49,741 nt of DNA from Nemertoderma westbladi (GCA_032718475.1 JAUCBJ010007661.1:1-49741), one strand, 5' to 3'; shown: positions 1 through 11,488, counted from the stretch's first letter. Notes: a model not told the origin generated them from the sequence alone. Translations and numbers: made by a program.

Positions 1-3
1 ACA

Positions 4-1438
4 ATGAAGAGAACAAACATTTGGCTCATCAACGCGACATCACCAGGAAGAAACTCGAGATGGAACAACGCAAGGAGGCATTAATTCTAGAACAACAAAG
101 ACAGTTGGCTGCGGCCAAACCGCAACAGAAGGCCTATGAATTGGAGGATCGACAGCAACGGACTGCTCAAGAACTCGAGCTCAAGAACTAATCAGCAGCC
201 TGAACCATCGATTGTGCGCTTCAACGAGATACATGGAGCCGACACCATAGAAGCACATCAACATTATGCGCAATAAATCTATAGACTGGTTGCCAAGGAT
301 TGGGTGGACCCAGTGGATGCAGGGACTCCTGGAAACCAGGTAAGTCACCCCGGAGGTTGCCATGAGCCCGAACCTAGACACCAATTAGAACCAACCACAC
401 CTCAGGTAACACTCTTTGTCTTGAATCCCATACGACCTCAAGTAGAGTCTCGATAAAGATTTGTGATTAACGAAGGTGATCAAGCCGAGTGGGATGGAGC
501 TCGAGACAGTGAGCGGTTTAATCCAAGTCCTACTCCAGGTAAACCCAACATCCATATGTATCAATTAAATTTAGCAATTAGGGAAGGTAATAAGGAGGTG
601 TGGGATGAAGTCATCCATAGAAAAAGGTAAAGTCCAACATATTCAGTCACAAGTCCATCAGGTGCAGGGACAAGTTCAAACTGTATGTGGTGTTGTGCAA
701 GAAGTGCAGCAAAGAATTCAGTACGTCAAATTTCAGGTGGATAAGGAGTTCGACCATGTTAGGTGTAATATCCCTGAGGTCAATGACAATGTAGAACGAG
801 ATCAACATGAGAATGAAAAGCTTAGAGTACAGGAACAACAGTACCAACGTCCTGAAGACCATCCCAAGTTTAAACCACGAATGCCCAGTTATAAATATTC
901 AGGCAGACTCAGAGTTTGAGACTGACTATAGATCACCAGTCAGTGAGAAGGTAACCTATCACGGGACGAATTCGCGTACTCATCCACAGGTAAGTTATCC
1001 TACTCATCAGTTGAACCGATTCCAACTTATGTCCATCAAAGGGTAGGAAGGGAAGACAATACTATGGTCAACTCAATCACAGTGGAGTTTTCTAAGTTCA
1101 GTCCGAGACACAGTCTTCCACCATTACATCCTCCGCACTTCACTGGTTTATCTAAACATTGGAGAACCTTCATCAACTATATCAAGACTAATGTCGCTCA
1201 ACAGGATTTCTCACCGACTGAGAAATTCAACTACTTATACCAACAGTTGAGAGGTCAACTGAAGGAATTGGTAAGTACGTTTATAGGTGATGACAATGCC
1301 TCTGAGGAGGCTTATGACAGGTTAGTTACTATGTATCGCGGCAATGTAAAGATGGCCAGGTCAGTAATAGTTGAACTAACTCAGGGGGGACCAGCACATT
1401 CCCATATAGAATTAGTTAAGTTTTCAAACTCAATTTGA
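4..1438 (+). pseudogene. Degenerate gag region of a BEL/Pao LTR retrotransposon
   Basis: Gag of BEL/Pao elements forms the retrotransposon particle. Three stretches are readable. Bases 4-191 encode a Gln/Glu/Lys-rich coiled coil. Bases 605-919 encode a second Gln-rich coil with heptad-like VQ repeats. Bases 1064-1438 resemble the Pao gag domain known as DUF1759: a PPHFTGLSKHW start, then EKFNYLYQQLRGQ, then EAYDRLVTMY, in the family's order. Stops and frame changes separate the three stretches, and the window begins inside the element, so neither LTR nor the true start is visible. The domain is cut off at about 1420 where a tandem duplication begins. I see no protease, RT or integrase downstream. 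The DUF1759 assignment is by motif recognition; the decayed state is seen directly. Confidence 0.7.
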
Positions 1439-1773
1439 CACATCTGATCTTGTCAATTTCACATTGCCAAAAACGTTATTGGAAAGCCCATGATAAATGC
1501 ATTACATAACATGAGTTTCAGATCATTGCAATCATCTATCGCTAGATTTATCGGTAAATTAAAACTGCTATATTTTGTTAAATTACTTATATTTTTTAAA
1601 AAAATTCAATTTTTCAAACTCAATGTGACACATCTGATCTTGTCAATTTCACAATGCCAAAAACGTTATTGGAAAGCCCATGATAAATGCATTACATAAC
1701 ATGAGTTTCAGATCATTGCAATCATCTCTCGCTAGATTTATCGGTAAATTAAAACTGCTATATTTTGTTAAAT
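1421..1773. repeat. Tandem duplication, 190-bp unit, about 1.9 copies
   Basis: The segment starting TTTTCAAACTCAAT at 1421 recurs at 1611 with few differences, through GGAAAGCCCATGATAAATGC and AAACTGCTATATTTTG. Both copies contain a short open frame of no evident function. The unit directly abuts the broken gag domain. Confidence 0.85.
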
Positions 1774-2400
1774 TTCTCAGATTTTGTGACTCGTGTGACA
1801 CCTCTTCCACTAAATATTTTTCAAAACGGTTTTTTGCATTGTACTTCTACATTAAAATGGCAAAACATGTCGAAGTTTCCAAGCAATTGGGGCAAAAAAG
1901 TGATTTTTGTAACACCCTACTGGGGGGGGGGGGGGGGATAAATTTTGATTGCATCGAAAGAAAAGAACCCTTCTGGGAAAATAAAACATTTTCGAAAATT
2001 ATTCAGTACCGTAATAAATTATTAAATAATTAAATCAAGTATTATTGAATTCTAAAAGAAAATACCCATATATACCCATATACCCATAGGCCTATATATA
2101 GAGAGTGCCTGTTATGAATTACTGTACCAGCAAAAAGTGTTTGTAGCTTTCTTGAGTAAGATTATTAACGCAACCATTATCTTTTTACAAGATGATAACT
2201 TAATTATTTATTCACAGTAATCCTTTGACATACGTTGACATATTAATAATTTGTTATTCCGGTAACGAAGTTGTTACACAATAAACTCTTTGTATGAGAT
2301 ATACTGTAGGCAACCATTTGGTTATTCTATTCTATGTTTAAAATTATTTTGATTGATTTATATTTCAATGCTTTGCTTATTGAATAATCAATAATTAATT
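1774..2400. other. Gene-free AT-rich spacer with a G homopolymer
   Basis: There is a run of about 17 G at 1921-1937, then AT-rich DNA with short TATACCCATA repeats. No coding or RNA signal is seen. Confidence 0.6.
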
Positions 2401-3175
2401 GATCACAGAGTCAGTGGATCACACATCTAATAGATAATACATCATATATTGGTAGTCGACCATAGAGTCCGCTCGGAGGATCACAGAGTCAGTGGATCAC
2501 ACATCTAATAGATAATACATCATATATTGGTAGTCGAACATAGAGTCCGCTCGGAGGATCACAGAGTCAGTGGATCACACATCCAATAGATAATACATCA
2601 TATATTGGTAGTCGACCATAGAGCCCGCTCGGAGGATCACAGAGTCAGTGGATCACACATCCAATAGATAATACATCATATATTGGTAGTCGACCATAGA
2701 GTCCGCTCGGAGGATCACAGAGTCAGTGGATCACACATCCAATAGATAATACATCATATATTGGTAGTCGAACATAGAGTCCGCTCGGAGGATCACAGAG
2801 TCAGTGGATCACACATCTAATAGATAATACATCATATATTGGTAGTCGAACATAGAGTCCGCTCGGAGGATCACAGAGTCAGTGGATCACACATCTAATA
2901 GATAATACATCATATATTGGTAGTCGAACATAGAGTCCGCTCGGAGGATCACAGAGTCAGTGGATCACACATCCAATAGATAATACATCATATATTGGTA
3001 GTCGACCATAGAGCCCGCTCGGAGGATCACAGAGTCAGTGGATCACACATCCAATAGATAATACATCATATATTGGTAGTCGACCATAGAGTCCGCTCGG
3101 AGGATCACAGAGTCAGTGGATCACACATCCAATAGATAATACATCATATATTGGTAGTCGAACATAGAGTCCGCT
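2401..3175. repeat. 78-bp satellite, about 10 copies, with 5-mer higher-order structure
   Basis: The unit begins GATCACAGAGTCAGTGGATC and ends GAGTCCGCTCG. Copies differ at three diagnostic sites: TCTAA or TCCAA, GACC or GAAC, and GTCC or GCCC. Copies 3-4-5 have the same variants as copies 8-9-10, and copies 1-2 nearly match 6-7. This implies duplication of a 390-bp block of five units. Confidence 0.92.
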
Positions 3176-3699
3176 AACTAGAACCATTTTAGTCAAAGGA
3201 TCCCAGAGTTAGTGCTGTTGTTGTGTAAAATATCCGGAAATAGAAACTAACATCACTTATAAACACTGGTCTAACGCCACTCAATCCTTTGGCTCACCCC
3301 CATCTGTGCCACAGTATCTCTATACACACGCGTCTCTCTCGTAACTTTATTTAATTATTCATTTTACTTCGCCACTGCCCAGTTTATTTTATTTTTCCAT
3401 AATTTTACCCCGTGTATGATATCCATATCTTTCTAATTCCATTTCCGCCAGCCGTTCTCTTGGTCTTTTAAAGTGATAGATCGCGCTTTATGGTAATATT
3501 ATTCTTACACTCTTACTGAACATGCTTTTTCGTTCTCCTGTATGTTATGTCATAATGCGCAACAATTATGCAAACAATTAAAGGAAATACAGTAATATTA
3601 AAATTAGGGATTAAATGTATGCGAATAATTATTAAACGAAGTAATATTCATATTGGGGGGTAAATTATACTATTTTGTCTCGAATAATTTTTTTTATAG
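3176..3699. other. Gene-free AT-rich spacer
   Basis: A short decayed satellite-like piece (AAAGGATCCCAGAGTTAGTG) follows the array, then AT-rich sequence. No gene is seen before the candidate splice acceptor at 3698-3699. Confidence 0.5.
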
Positions 3700-3828
3700 T
3701 GATGCGTTGGACGACAAAGTGGAAGAACCTTTCAAACCTCCTAGAGAATACGTCTTAGGGGCGGTAGGGGGCGCTATCAAAGAGAACGAAAGACTACTAG
3801 TTTGGATCACTGGTGTTCAGGAGACAAG
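3700..3828 (+). other. Candidate internal exon of an unrecognised host gene
   Basis: A T-rich tract ending TTTTTTTATAG precedes this stretch, and AAG|GTTTGT follows, giving plausible acceptor and donor sites. The 129 bases are open in a frame that reads DALDDKVEEPFKPPREYVL and later LLVWITGVQETR. This composition looks like an ordinary soluble protein and is less biased than the surroundings. The exon starts with one base of a split codon and ends with two bases, so both introns are phase 2. I do not recognise the family. A second candidate exon at 12526 has the matching phase. If they belong to one gene, the intron between them would hold the AT satellite, the Penelope-like element and several LINE tails. 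Prediction is by eye only. Confidence 0.4.
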
Positions 3829-4969
3829 GTTTGTTTGTTACCTAGGAAACATAAAGTTTCTAGAATATACAATATTTCAATTGCTTTAGTCACTTTACTA
3901 TGGTACAGATTGTGTAATCGAATTCAATATTAAAAATATAATAGTATTAAACCTTGTGCAATAATTAATTATTGGTGTGCAAATAATAATTGTATAGAAT
4001 TACAACAATAATATGTAGTGTAGTAGCCCCTTGTTTGCGAACAAATTGCCAATAGTTAATTATTAAAGTAGTTGTGAACAGAGTGAGGATACAGAGCTGT
4101 GAAAAATAGCGGTGCTACCGGTTTGGGTACTACAGTACAGACAGTTTTGTATATGTAGTAGGCCATGATATGTACTGTTGGGTCGTGTAAACAGCTGCAC
4201 AAGTGTTGACGTTATGAATGAGTTGCTAGGCAACATGGTAAACAACGCGGTTTCCCTCTCAATAAGTCGCAAATAATATGAAAGTATTAGAGCCATCTTG
4301 CGGTAATTTACTGTATAGAAGGTAATAAATTGAATTCCTGTTTGTGCCACATATTTCTATAAACTCAAATCATATCAACATTATTTCCTACTTTTTTTAA
4401 TCAATCCAATGCATTCCACATAAATGCCACCATCGACACCTCCACCCTCCGCCCAAACCAAATTTAATACATAGGCCAACATACTATATATATAATTAGT
4501 GTAATATGAATCCCTAGAGATTAATGGAAACCTTTGGGTTGGGATATACAATACAACAGCCTGTATACATACATATACATACAGCCCTACATACATACAG
4601 GGCCCATAGTGGTTAATATAACATTGATAGCGTTTATGTGGTGTTCTATAGTGTGTTGCTACAGGCCTTCATGGGAGTGCAGTATGTTCATTGAATTTCT
4701 AATCATAATAATATCTGCAGGGCTCGCTTTTTTATACTATAATAATTATACTAGAACCACAGCATTGCTAGTTATTCCTTTAGTATAAACCTCAATATTA
4801 GTGTAGAAACGGACTCTATATCCATTACTGTGTGTCTCACTCTCTATAAGATACGATCTAACTTTATGGTAATATCTACTGAAATTTATGGAATAGAAAA
4901 AACGAGAGAAAAATGTTATAAACAAAATAATATAAAGTCTCGATTAAAGGACCACGATCATTATGGTAG
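3829..4969. other. Gene-free AT-rich region
   Basis: Short tandem CATACATA-type repeats occur near 4565-4600. Short open frames here lack any recognisable domain or coding bias. I see no gene or RNA. Confidence 0.5.
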
Positions 4970-5598
4970 TAATAATAATATTAAATTAATAATAATAATA
5001 TTAATAACTTAATAATAATAATATTAATAACTTAATAATAATAATATTAATAACTTAATAATAATAATATTAATAACTTAATAATAATAATATTAATAAC
5101 TTAATAATAATAATATTAATAACTTAATAATAATAATATTAATAACTTAATAATAATAATATTAATAACTTAATAATAATAATATTAATAACTTAATAAT
5201 AATAATATTAATAACTTAATAATAATAATATTAATAACTTAATAATAATAATATTAATAACTTAATAATAATAATATTAATAACTTAATAATAATAATAA
5301 TAATATTAATAACTTAATAATAATAATATTAATAACTTAATAATAATAATATTAATAACTTAATAATAATAATATTAATAACTTAATAATAATAATATTA
5401 ATAACTTAATAATAATAATATTAATAACTTAATAATAATAAAATTAATAACTTAATAATAATAATATTAATAACTTAATAATAATAATATTAATAACTTA
5501 ATAATAATAATATTAATAACTTAATAATAATAATATTAATAACTTAATAATAATAATAATAATATTAATAACTTAATAATAATAATATTAATAAATTC
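4970..5598. repeat. 23-bp AT-only satellite, left block
   Basis: The unit is CTTAATAATAATAATATTAA plus TAA. The phase is regular (for example 5051 to 5074) apart from occasional extra AATAAT steps. The only non-A/T base per unit is the C. The same unit resumes at 7130. Confidence 0.95.
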
Positions 5599-5666
5599 GT
5601 AAGTATTTAAACGGAACAATGGATGGGAAACAAAAATAGAAAAAACAGATTGTTTTTTTGGCTATA

Positions 5667-5697
5667 TTTCGGACACCTTACGGTAGACCGTCGTCAG
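5667..5697 (-). ncRNA. Possible decayed hammerhead ribozyme core
   Basis: The minus strand reads CTGACGA (5697-5691) and, 20 bases later, GAAA (5670-5667). These are the two conserved boxes of the hammerhead core in the right order. The 20 bases between them would have to form stem II, but I find only a weak pairing with G-U steps, and stems I and III are not clear. The position, downstream of a PLE ORF, is where such motifs are known. It may be chance or a dead copy. Confidence 0.25.
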
Positions 5698-5806
5698 GCT
5701 TTAATTTACTTAAACAGTACTGCGAATATTTAAAAATCCCGCCAACAGCAAAATAAACACACTTAGAAATTAACACATTGAAAAGAAGGAGATAATTCGT
5801 AATTAA

Positions 5807-6400
5807 GTAAGTACTGTAGTTATTCTAACTAAATTTACAAAAATGCACAAAAAGGAAAGATTAAAGTAATTAAGACGGTATATATTAAAGGTTTTACTGT
5901 AGGTGCAAATCTGAAAAATAATTAAAATTAACCACACACGTACGGAATGCTCTATTAAGTTGAATGAAAACGTTACTTAGTCAAACCTATTATACAATTA
6001 CAATTGCAAAATTGATTATGTAAGTACTGTAGTTAGTCCCATTAAAATTACAAAAATGCACCAAAAGGAAAATATTAAAGTAGTTAAAACGATTTATTAA
6101 TGGTTTTAGGTGCAAATCCGAAAAATAATAAATATTAACCACGTACGTACGGAAGTTCAATTAAATTGAATGAAAAACGTCTTGTTAGTCTAACAATTGC
6201 AAAATTGATTATGTAAGTACTGTAGTTAGTCCCATTAAAATTACAAAAATGCACCAAAAGGAAAATATTAAAGTAGTTAAAACGATTTATTAATGGTTTT
6301 AGGTGCAAATCCGAAAAATAATAAATATTAACCACGTACGTACGGAAGTTCAATTAAGTTGAATGAAAAACGTCTTGTTAGTGTTTTGTTAGTCTAACAT
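5807..6400. repeat. About 195-bp tandem repeat, three copies, in the PLE tail
   Basis: GTAAGTACTGTAGTTA occurs at 5807, 6020 and 6213, giving spacings of 213 and 193 bases. Each is followed by the same landmarks: ACAAAAATGCAC, AGGTGCAAATC and GTACGGAA. Copies 2 and 3 are nearly identical and copy 1 is more diverged. Confidence 0.85.
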
Positions 6401-6508
6401 AATATACAGTATATTACAATTGCAAAATGCATCAATACAATTTACTAATTAAACGTATTTATTTATTAATTATTATTATTATAGGGTTTAACCAGGAATA
6501 CAGTAGGA

Positions 6509-7132
6509 TTATAAGAAAGGTAATATGGGGTCCCATTCAGGCGAAACATACCTAGAGTATTCTAAATCTTTGTTTGAGTTTAGTAAGTGGTCTTTGTTCG
6601 CACGTATATATATAGACTCGTATGTTGGTACCAACTTAACATTACGCACCAACTTGATCACAGATACACTACTCTCATCGAAAGTATGTGATATATTATT
6701 ATTTAATACGTGTTCCTCTAGACCAGTATGATCTAAATCAGACTTTTCAACTGCTGTGACATGCTCTCTGTATCTGCTAGACAAATAGCGAACAGTTTTA
6801 CCTATGTAACTATCACACGGGCAGCCGGAACAAGAAATATTATAGATCAGTGATTGCATATGAAAAATGTTAGCAACAGTAGTTTCGTCAGGTCCGTAAT
6901 ATTTGTCAAATAGATACTGACCTAACTTATGGTTGTATGAAAAAACAACATTGAAACCTGTTTTATATAGTATACTTTTAATTTGAGGCGATACAGCTTC
7001 AATATAAGGGATGACACAGGTAGTTTCAGACGTTGATTTATTCCTTACAGTAGGATTATATGTAAATAAGACAGAGTTTATTAGAGACTCGGGGTACCCG
7101 TTATTAAGGAAAATATTCTTGAGAAAACTCAA
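6509..7132 (-). CDS. Penelope-like element C-terminus with GIY-YIG endonuclease domain (partial)
   Basis: PLE proteins join an RT to a GIY-YIG nuclease that nicks target DNA. This 207-residue frame begins inside the RT thumb/linker (LNNGYPESLINSVL), continues with a VSPQIKSILYKTGFNVVFSY-type connector, and reaches a GIY-YIG core near residues 92-125. The core reads SLIYNISCSGC then SYIGKTVRYLSSRYREH; the YN and YIG turns and the downstream R and EH are family landmarks. The cysteine pair in CSGCPC matches the zinc-like insert common in PLEs. The RT fingers and palm are absent. The frame is open to its stop, so the loss may be recent. The family call is strong; activity as it stands is unlikely. 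Confidence 0.85.
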   Translation of the reverse strand: MSFLKNIFLNNGYPESLINSVLFTYNPTVRNKSTSETTCVIPYIEAVSPQIKSILYKTGFNVVFSYNHKLGQYLFDKYYGPDETTVANIFHMQSLIYNISCSGCPCDSYIGKTVRYLSSRYREHVTAVEKSDLDHTGLEEHVLNNNISHTFDESSVSVIKLVRNVKLVPTYESIYIRANKDHLLNSNKDLEYSRYVSPEWDPILPFL

Positions 7133-8833
7133 TATTAATAACTTAACTTAATAACTTAATAACTTAATAACTTAATAATAATAATATTAATAACTTAATA
7201 ATAATAATAATAATATTAATAACTTAATAATAATAATATTAATAACTTAATAATAATAATATTAATAACTTAATAATAATAATATTAATAACTTAATAAT
7301 AATAATATTAATAACTTAATAATAATAATATTAATAACTTAATAATAATAATATTAATAACTTAATAATAATAAAATTAATAACTTAATAATAATAATAT
7401 TAATAACTTAATAATAATAATATTAATAACTTAATAATAATAATATTAATAACTTAATAATAATAATATTAATTACTTAATAATAATAATATTAATAAAT
7501 TAATAATAATAATATTAATAACTTAATAATAATAATATTAATAACTTAATAATAATAATATTAATAACTTAATAATAATAATATTAATAACTTAATAATA
7601 ATAATATTAATAACTTAATAATAATAATATTAATAACTTAATAATAATAATATTAATAACTTAATAATAATAATATTAATAACTTAATAATAATAATATT
7701 AATAACTTAATAATAATAATATTAATAACTTAATAATAATAATATTAATAACTTAATAATAATAATATTAATAACTTAATAATAATAATATTAATAACTT
7801 AATAATAATAATATTAATAACTTAATAATAATAATATTAATAACTTAATAATAATAATATTAATAACTTAATAATAATAATAATAATATTAATAACTTAA
7901 TAATAATAATATTAATAACTTAATAATAATAATATTAATAACTTAATAATAATAATATTAATAACTTAATAATAATAATATTAATAACTTAATAATAATA
8001 ATATTAATAACTTAATAATAATAAAATTAATAACTTAATAATAATAATATTAATAACTTAATAATAATAATATTAATAACTTAATAATAATAATATTAAT
8101 AACTTAATAATAATAATATTAATAACTTAATAATAATAATAATAATATTAATAACTTAATAATAATAATATTAATAACTTAATAATAATAATATTAATAA
8201 CTTAATAATAATAATAATAATATTAATAACTTAATAATAATAATATTAATAACTTAATAATAATAATATTAATAACTTAATAATAATAATATTAATAACT
8301 TAATAATAATAATATTAATAACTTAATAATAATAATATTAATAACTTAATAATAATAATATTAATAACTTAATAATAATAAAATTAATAACTTAATAATA
8401 ATAATATTAATAACTTAATAATAATAATATTAATAACTTAATAATAATAATATTAATAACTTAATAATAATAATATTAATTACTTAATAATAATAATATT
8501 AATAAATTAATAATAATAATATTAATAACTTAATAATAATAATATTAATAACTTAATAATAATAATATTAATAACTTAATAATAATAATATTAATAACTT
8601 AATAATAATAATATTAATAACTTAATAATAATAATATTAATAACTTAATAATAATAATATTAATAACTTAATAATAATAATATTAATAACTTAATAATAA
8701 TAATATTAATAACTTAATAATAATAATATTAATAACTTAATAATAATAATATTAATAACTTAATAATAATAATATTAATAACTTAATAATAATAATATTA
8801 ATAACTTAATAATAATAATATTAATAATAATAA
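7130..8833. repeat. 23-bp AT-only satellite, right block
   Basis: This is the same unit as the left block, about 70 copies. Rare variants (AAAATTAATAAC, AATTACTTAATAA) recur at intervals in similar order, for example near 7370 and 8390 and near 7470 and 8480. This suggests duplication of longer blocks. Confidence 0.95.
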
Positions 8834-9380
8834 TAAATTAAATAATAATTAATATAAATAAATAATTAATAATAAATTAAACCACGTTTATTACAGTACC
8901 GGTAGTACAGGTAACTAATGTTACTGCGAACAACAGTCTTTCGGAATTCACTGATAATATTTTAATTATTAAAACATTTTTAGTGGTTTTTGGAAATAAA
9001 ATACAATTATTTATTGACCTGTTATAAGTAAAGTGTCCTCCTCATTTGAAAGGTTCCATTGATTGAATTTTGAACGAATACGCCTTTATTTAACACGTAA
9101 ACACCGGTTGTTACCGGCTACCCTATACAGATTATTTTACAATTATTCACAATAATTTACTATAACCCGTAGAAGTGCGAACCATTATTTTTCACCTAAA
9201 CAATGAATATGTGGTGCATAAGATTGACAGAATTCTAGTTGACATTCAGTAATTTTTAAATAATTTTTGTTGACATTTAGTAATTTCGTCTCCCGTCCAT
9301 TGCCTATGGGTATGACACGCCATAGCCATAAACTTTTCGCCTGAAATTTTTTCACATCTGGAATAATGATTAATTTTTAA
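8834..9380. other. Gene-free AT-rich region
   Basis: No open frame of note, RNA signal or recognisable element is seen between the satellite and the LINE crumb at 9381. Confidence 0.5.
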
Positions 9381-9503
9381 TTTGCACACCGTAGTGTACA
9401 AATTTGGAACATTCTACCAGAACACGTTGTGTCGGCTTCAAAAATAAATATTTTTAAGTACAATCTGTTGGAAATATATTTACTACCGGTCCGGTACGAC
9501 TGA
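9381..9503 (+). pseudogene. CR1/Jockey-type LINE ORF2 C-terminal crumb
   Basis: The frame reads FAHRSVQIWNILPEHVVSAS, then INIFKYNLLE, and stops at 9501-9503. This matches the terminal block of many LINE ORF2 proteins, in which an R and a WN-LP motif are followed by an FK-L helix. Nothing recognisable lies upstream, so this is a 5'-truncated copy. It differs in sequence from the other LINEs in the window. Confidence 0.7.
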
Positions 9504-9710
9504 GTTTCTGTTTAATTTAAATAAAAATATAATAACATTATAATTGAGGGAGAAAACTGTGAACTGAATTTTGAAAATTACCAATACTACTACAGTACTG
9601 TAGTACAGTACTACTACTAGTACTACAACAGTACTATAATCACGCATGCTGCATTTAAGTTGCACTATGCAATCCGCAGTTCGCATACCCCAATAATATG
9701 CTGTTGTGCA

Positions 9711-10208
9711 TTAAGAATGCTGTGCCGGCTTTTCAACAAAATTGCACCGCCACAACTCCCTATCACCCATGACATTTGCTAGATCATCCGCATCTTCAAG
9801 GCCAGTGTCCTTTAAGATGCGTCTCAAGAAAGTCATGGGCTGTCCACCATGCTTATTCACTCCATGAGGCTGCCAAAGCATAAGATTATGCACTGGCTGG
9901 TCCTCAAGGCGAAAGCAATGTCCTGCAAAGCGGAGGCGACTTTGTTCTAGTGTCAAGCTTGGGGGAACCAATGAGACACCTCCAATGTTATATAGTGTCT
10001 GGTTGGAGATGTGTGCATTGTACTTGACACAATGAACCCGGCGTAGCATTCTTGTGAATTTGCCATCCAGAGATTTGGTGTCCTCAGCAGTTAGAGCCCA
10101 GCAAGGACTCCCGTAGAGGAGTACTGGAACTACTGCTGCTCTAAATAATCGGACCTTAAGTTTCCGCTGATTTCTATGTGACTTCCAAATCCTGGAAAGT
10201 CCATTCAA
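9711..10208 (-). pseudogene. LINE family A ORF2 C-terminus (RTE-like), truncated copy
   Basis: The 165-residue frame covers the region after the RT palm. It begins with a KVRLFRAAVVPVLLYGSPC block, the typical LLYGS/CWAL segment. It continues with RLRFAGHCFRLEDQPVHNL and ends in LWRCNFVEKPAQHS. The same protein tail occurs at 11665-11901 (plus), 14994-15569 (minus), 35217-35439 (minus) and, decayed, near 45190. Palm and endonuclease domains are missing, as expected for 5' truncation. Assignment to the RTE-like group rests on motif style only. Confidence 0.75.
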
Positions 10209-10496
10209 TATTTTTCTGCAGTATTGATTTCATCTATGTCAGCACTATCTGGTGATATCTATCCAGTAATATCTATCTGGTGATATCCATCTGGTGATGT
10301 CTATCACTCAGACTCACGATGTACCTCAAATGTTTCAGGCAATAACCTGTCATTGTTTACAAGCTTCTCAAAGTGGGTCTTCCAACCGTTGTGGCTTTCA
10401 GGGAATTTTTATTGTTTGCCACGTTTTGGCAGATTGCCCGGACACAAGACTAGTAAGTGTGCGACCCCAAACATTAGAACTGCTGGGGAAGTGAAA

Positions 10497-10686
10497 AGAG
10501 CTGATACCAGATCTACCTTTCTGGCAACCAACTCAAGGAAAGCGTAGTCGTGGACGACCGGCCATAACATATATAGATCAACTTGAAAGGGATACTGAAC
10601 TTGGGAGAAACGAAATTGCGACAACTATGGAGAATCGGGAAGCCTGGAATGATCTCATTTCCACTGTCCGAGTTCGCTCGACCTAG
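10497..10686 (+). pseudogene. LINE family B ORF2 C-terminus, 3'-terminal fragment
   Basis: The frame reads GKRSRGRPAITYIDQLERD, then TTMENREAWNDLI, and ends VRVRST followed by a TAG at 10684-10686. A GRP-TYIDQL block, then an M-NRE-W block, then an RST end is a standard RTE-type LINE terminus. The stop codon is the first TAG of the TAGTAGTAG tail, so the coding region runs to the element's end with almost no 3' untranslated region. The upstream part is frameshifted relative to the copy at 35000-35210. The final 66 bases seed the minisatellite that follows. Confidence 0.75.
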
Positions 10687-11267
10687 TAGTAGTTGGAGAA
10701 TCGGGAAGCCTGGAAGGATCTCATTTCCACTGTCCGAGTTCGCTCGACCTAGTAGTAGTTGGAGAATCGGGAAACCTGGAATGATCTCATTTCCACTGTC
10801 CGAGTTCGCTCGACCTAGTAGTAGTTGGAGAATCGGGAAGCCTGGAAGGATCTCATTTCCACTGTCCGAGTTCGCTCGACCTAGTAGTAGTTGGAGAATC
10901 GGGAAGCCTGGAATGATCTCATTTCCACTGTCCGAGTTCGCTCAACCTAGTAGTAGTTGGAGAATCGGGAAGCCTGGAATGATCTCATTTCCACTGTCCG
11001 AGTTCGCTCGACCTAGTAGTAGTTGGAGAGTCGGGAAGCCTGGAATGATCTCATTTCCACTGTCCGAGTTCGCTCGACCTAGTAGTAGTTGGAGAATCGG
11101 GAAGCCTGGAAGGATCTCATTTCCACTGTCCGAGTTCGCTCGACCTAGTAGTAGTTGGAGAATCGGGAAACCTGGAAGGATCTCAATTCCACTGTCCGAG
11201 TTCGCTCGACCTAGTAGTAGTTGGAGAATCGGGAAACCTGGAAGGATCTCAATTCCACTGTCCGAGT
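10629..11267. repeat. 66-bp minisatellite derived from a LINE 3' end, about 10 copies
   Basis: GGAGAATCGG recurs every 66 bases (10629, 10695 and on). Each unit contains the last 19-20 codons of LINE family B plus its TAGTAGTAG tail. In a different frame from the LINE the array is fully open, encoding a 22-residue repeat (RIGKPGMISFPLSEFARPSS). Copies differ at a few sites (AAT/AGG, TTT/AAT, one CAACC). I do not consider the repeat ORF a real gene. Confidence 0.93.
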
Positions 11268-11269
11268 AG

Positions 11270-11488
11270 TGGCCAAAGCAAACACAACGACAGTCGGATG
11301 TGGCTCTAACTCTTTCGATTGATGCTACCCGAAGCTAGGGCTGGGTTCTGTAGTTTTTGTCCCAGTAATTCAATTGGTACTCATTTAATCGACTCCAGGA
11401 GATTCAAGGCTGAGTAGTTCCTGGCGGGGCTCGAACCTATAACCAATAGATTGTAGGCCCGGCGCTCAACCAACTGAGCTACCCGCCT
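11270..11488 (-). mobile_element. tRNA-derived SINE
   Basis: On the minus strand the element begins GGCGGGTAGCTCAGTTGG, with a polymerase III A box at 11481-11470 and a B box GGTTCGAGCC at 11437-11428. The T-arm and acceptor stems no longer pair well, so this is a tRNA-related SINE head and not a tRNA gene. A unique body of about 150 bases follows, down to the end of the 66-bp array. The 3' limit and any target duplication are not clear. Confidence 0.7.

Larger units (their letters stand above)
5599..7132 (-). mobile_element. 5'-truncated Penelope-like element inserted in the AT satellite
   Basis: This block is bounded on both sides by the same 23-bp satellite. It reads on the minus strand: a GIY-YIG coding segment (7132-6509), then a noncoding tail with three tandem copies of a roughly 195-bp unit (6400-5807), then a segment with hammerhead-like core boxes (5697-5667). 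The RT part that should precede the endonuclease is missing; the satellite begins exactly there. Penelope-like elements (PLEs) combine RT with GIY-YIG, are often truncated at the 5' end and often carry hammerhead motifs. The insertion interpretation is inferred from the satellite flanks. Confidence 0.65.

Noticed and set aside
10583-11269. A 228-codon repeat protein
   Set aside because: It is the out-of-frame reading of a LINE 3'-end minisatellite. No promoter or domain is seen.
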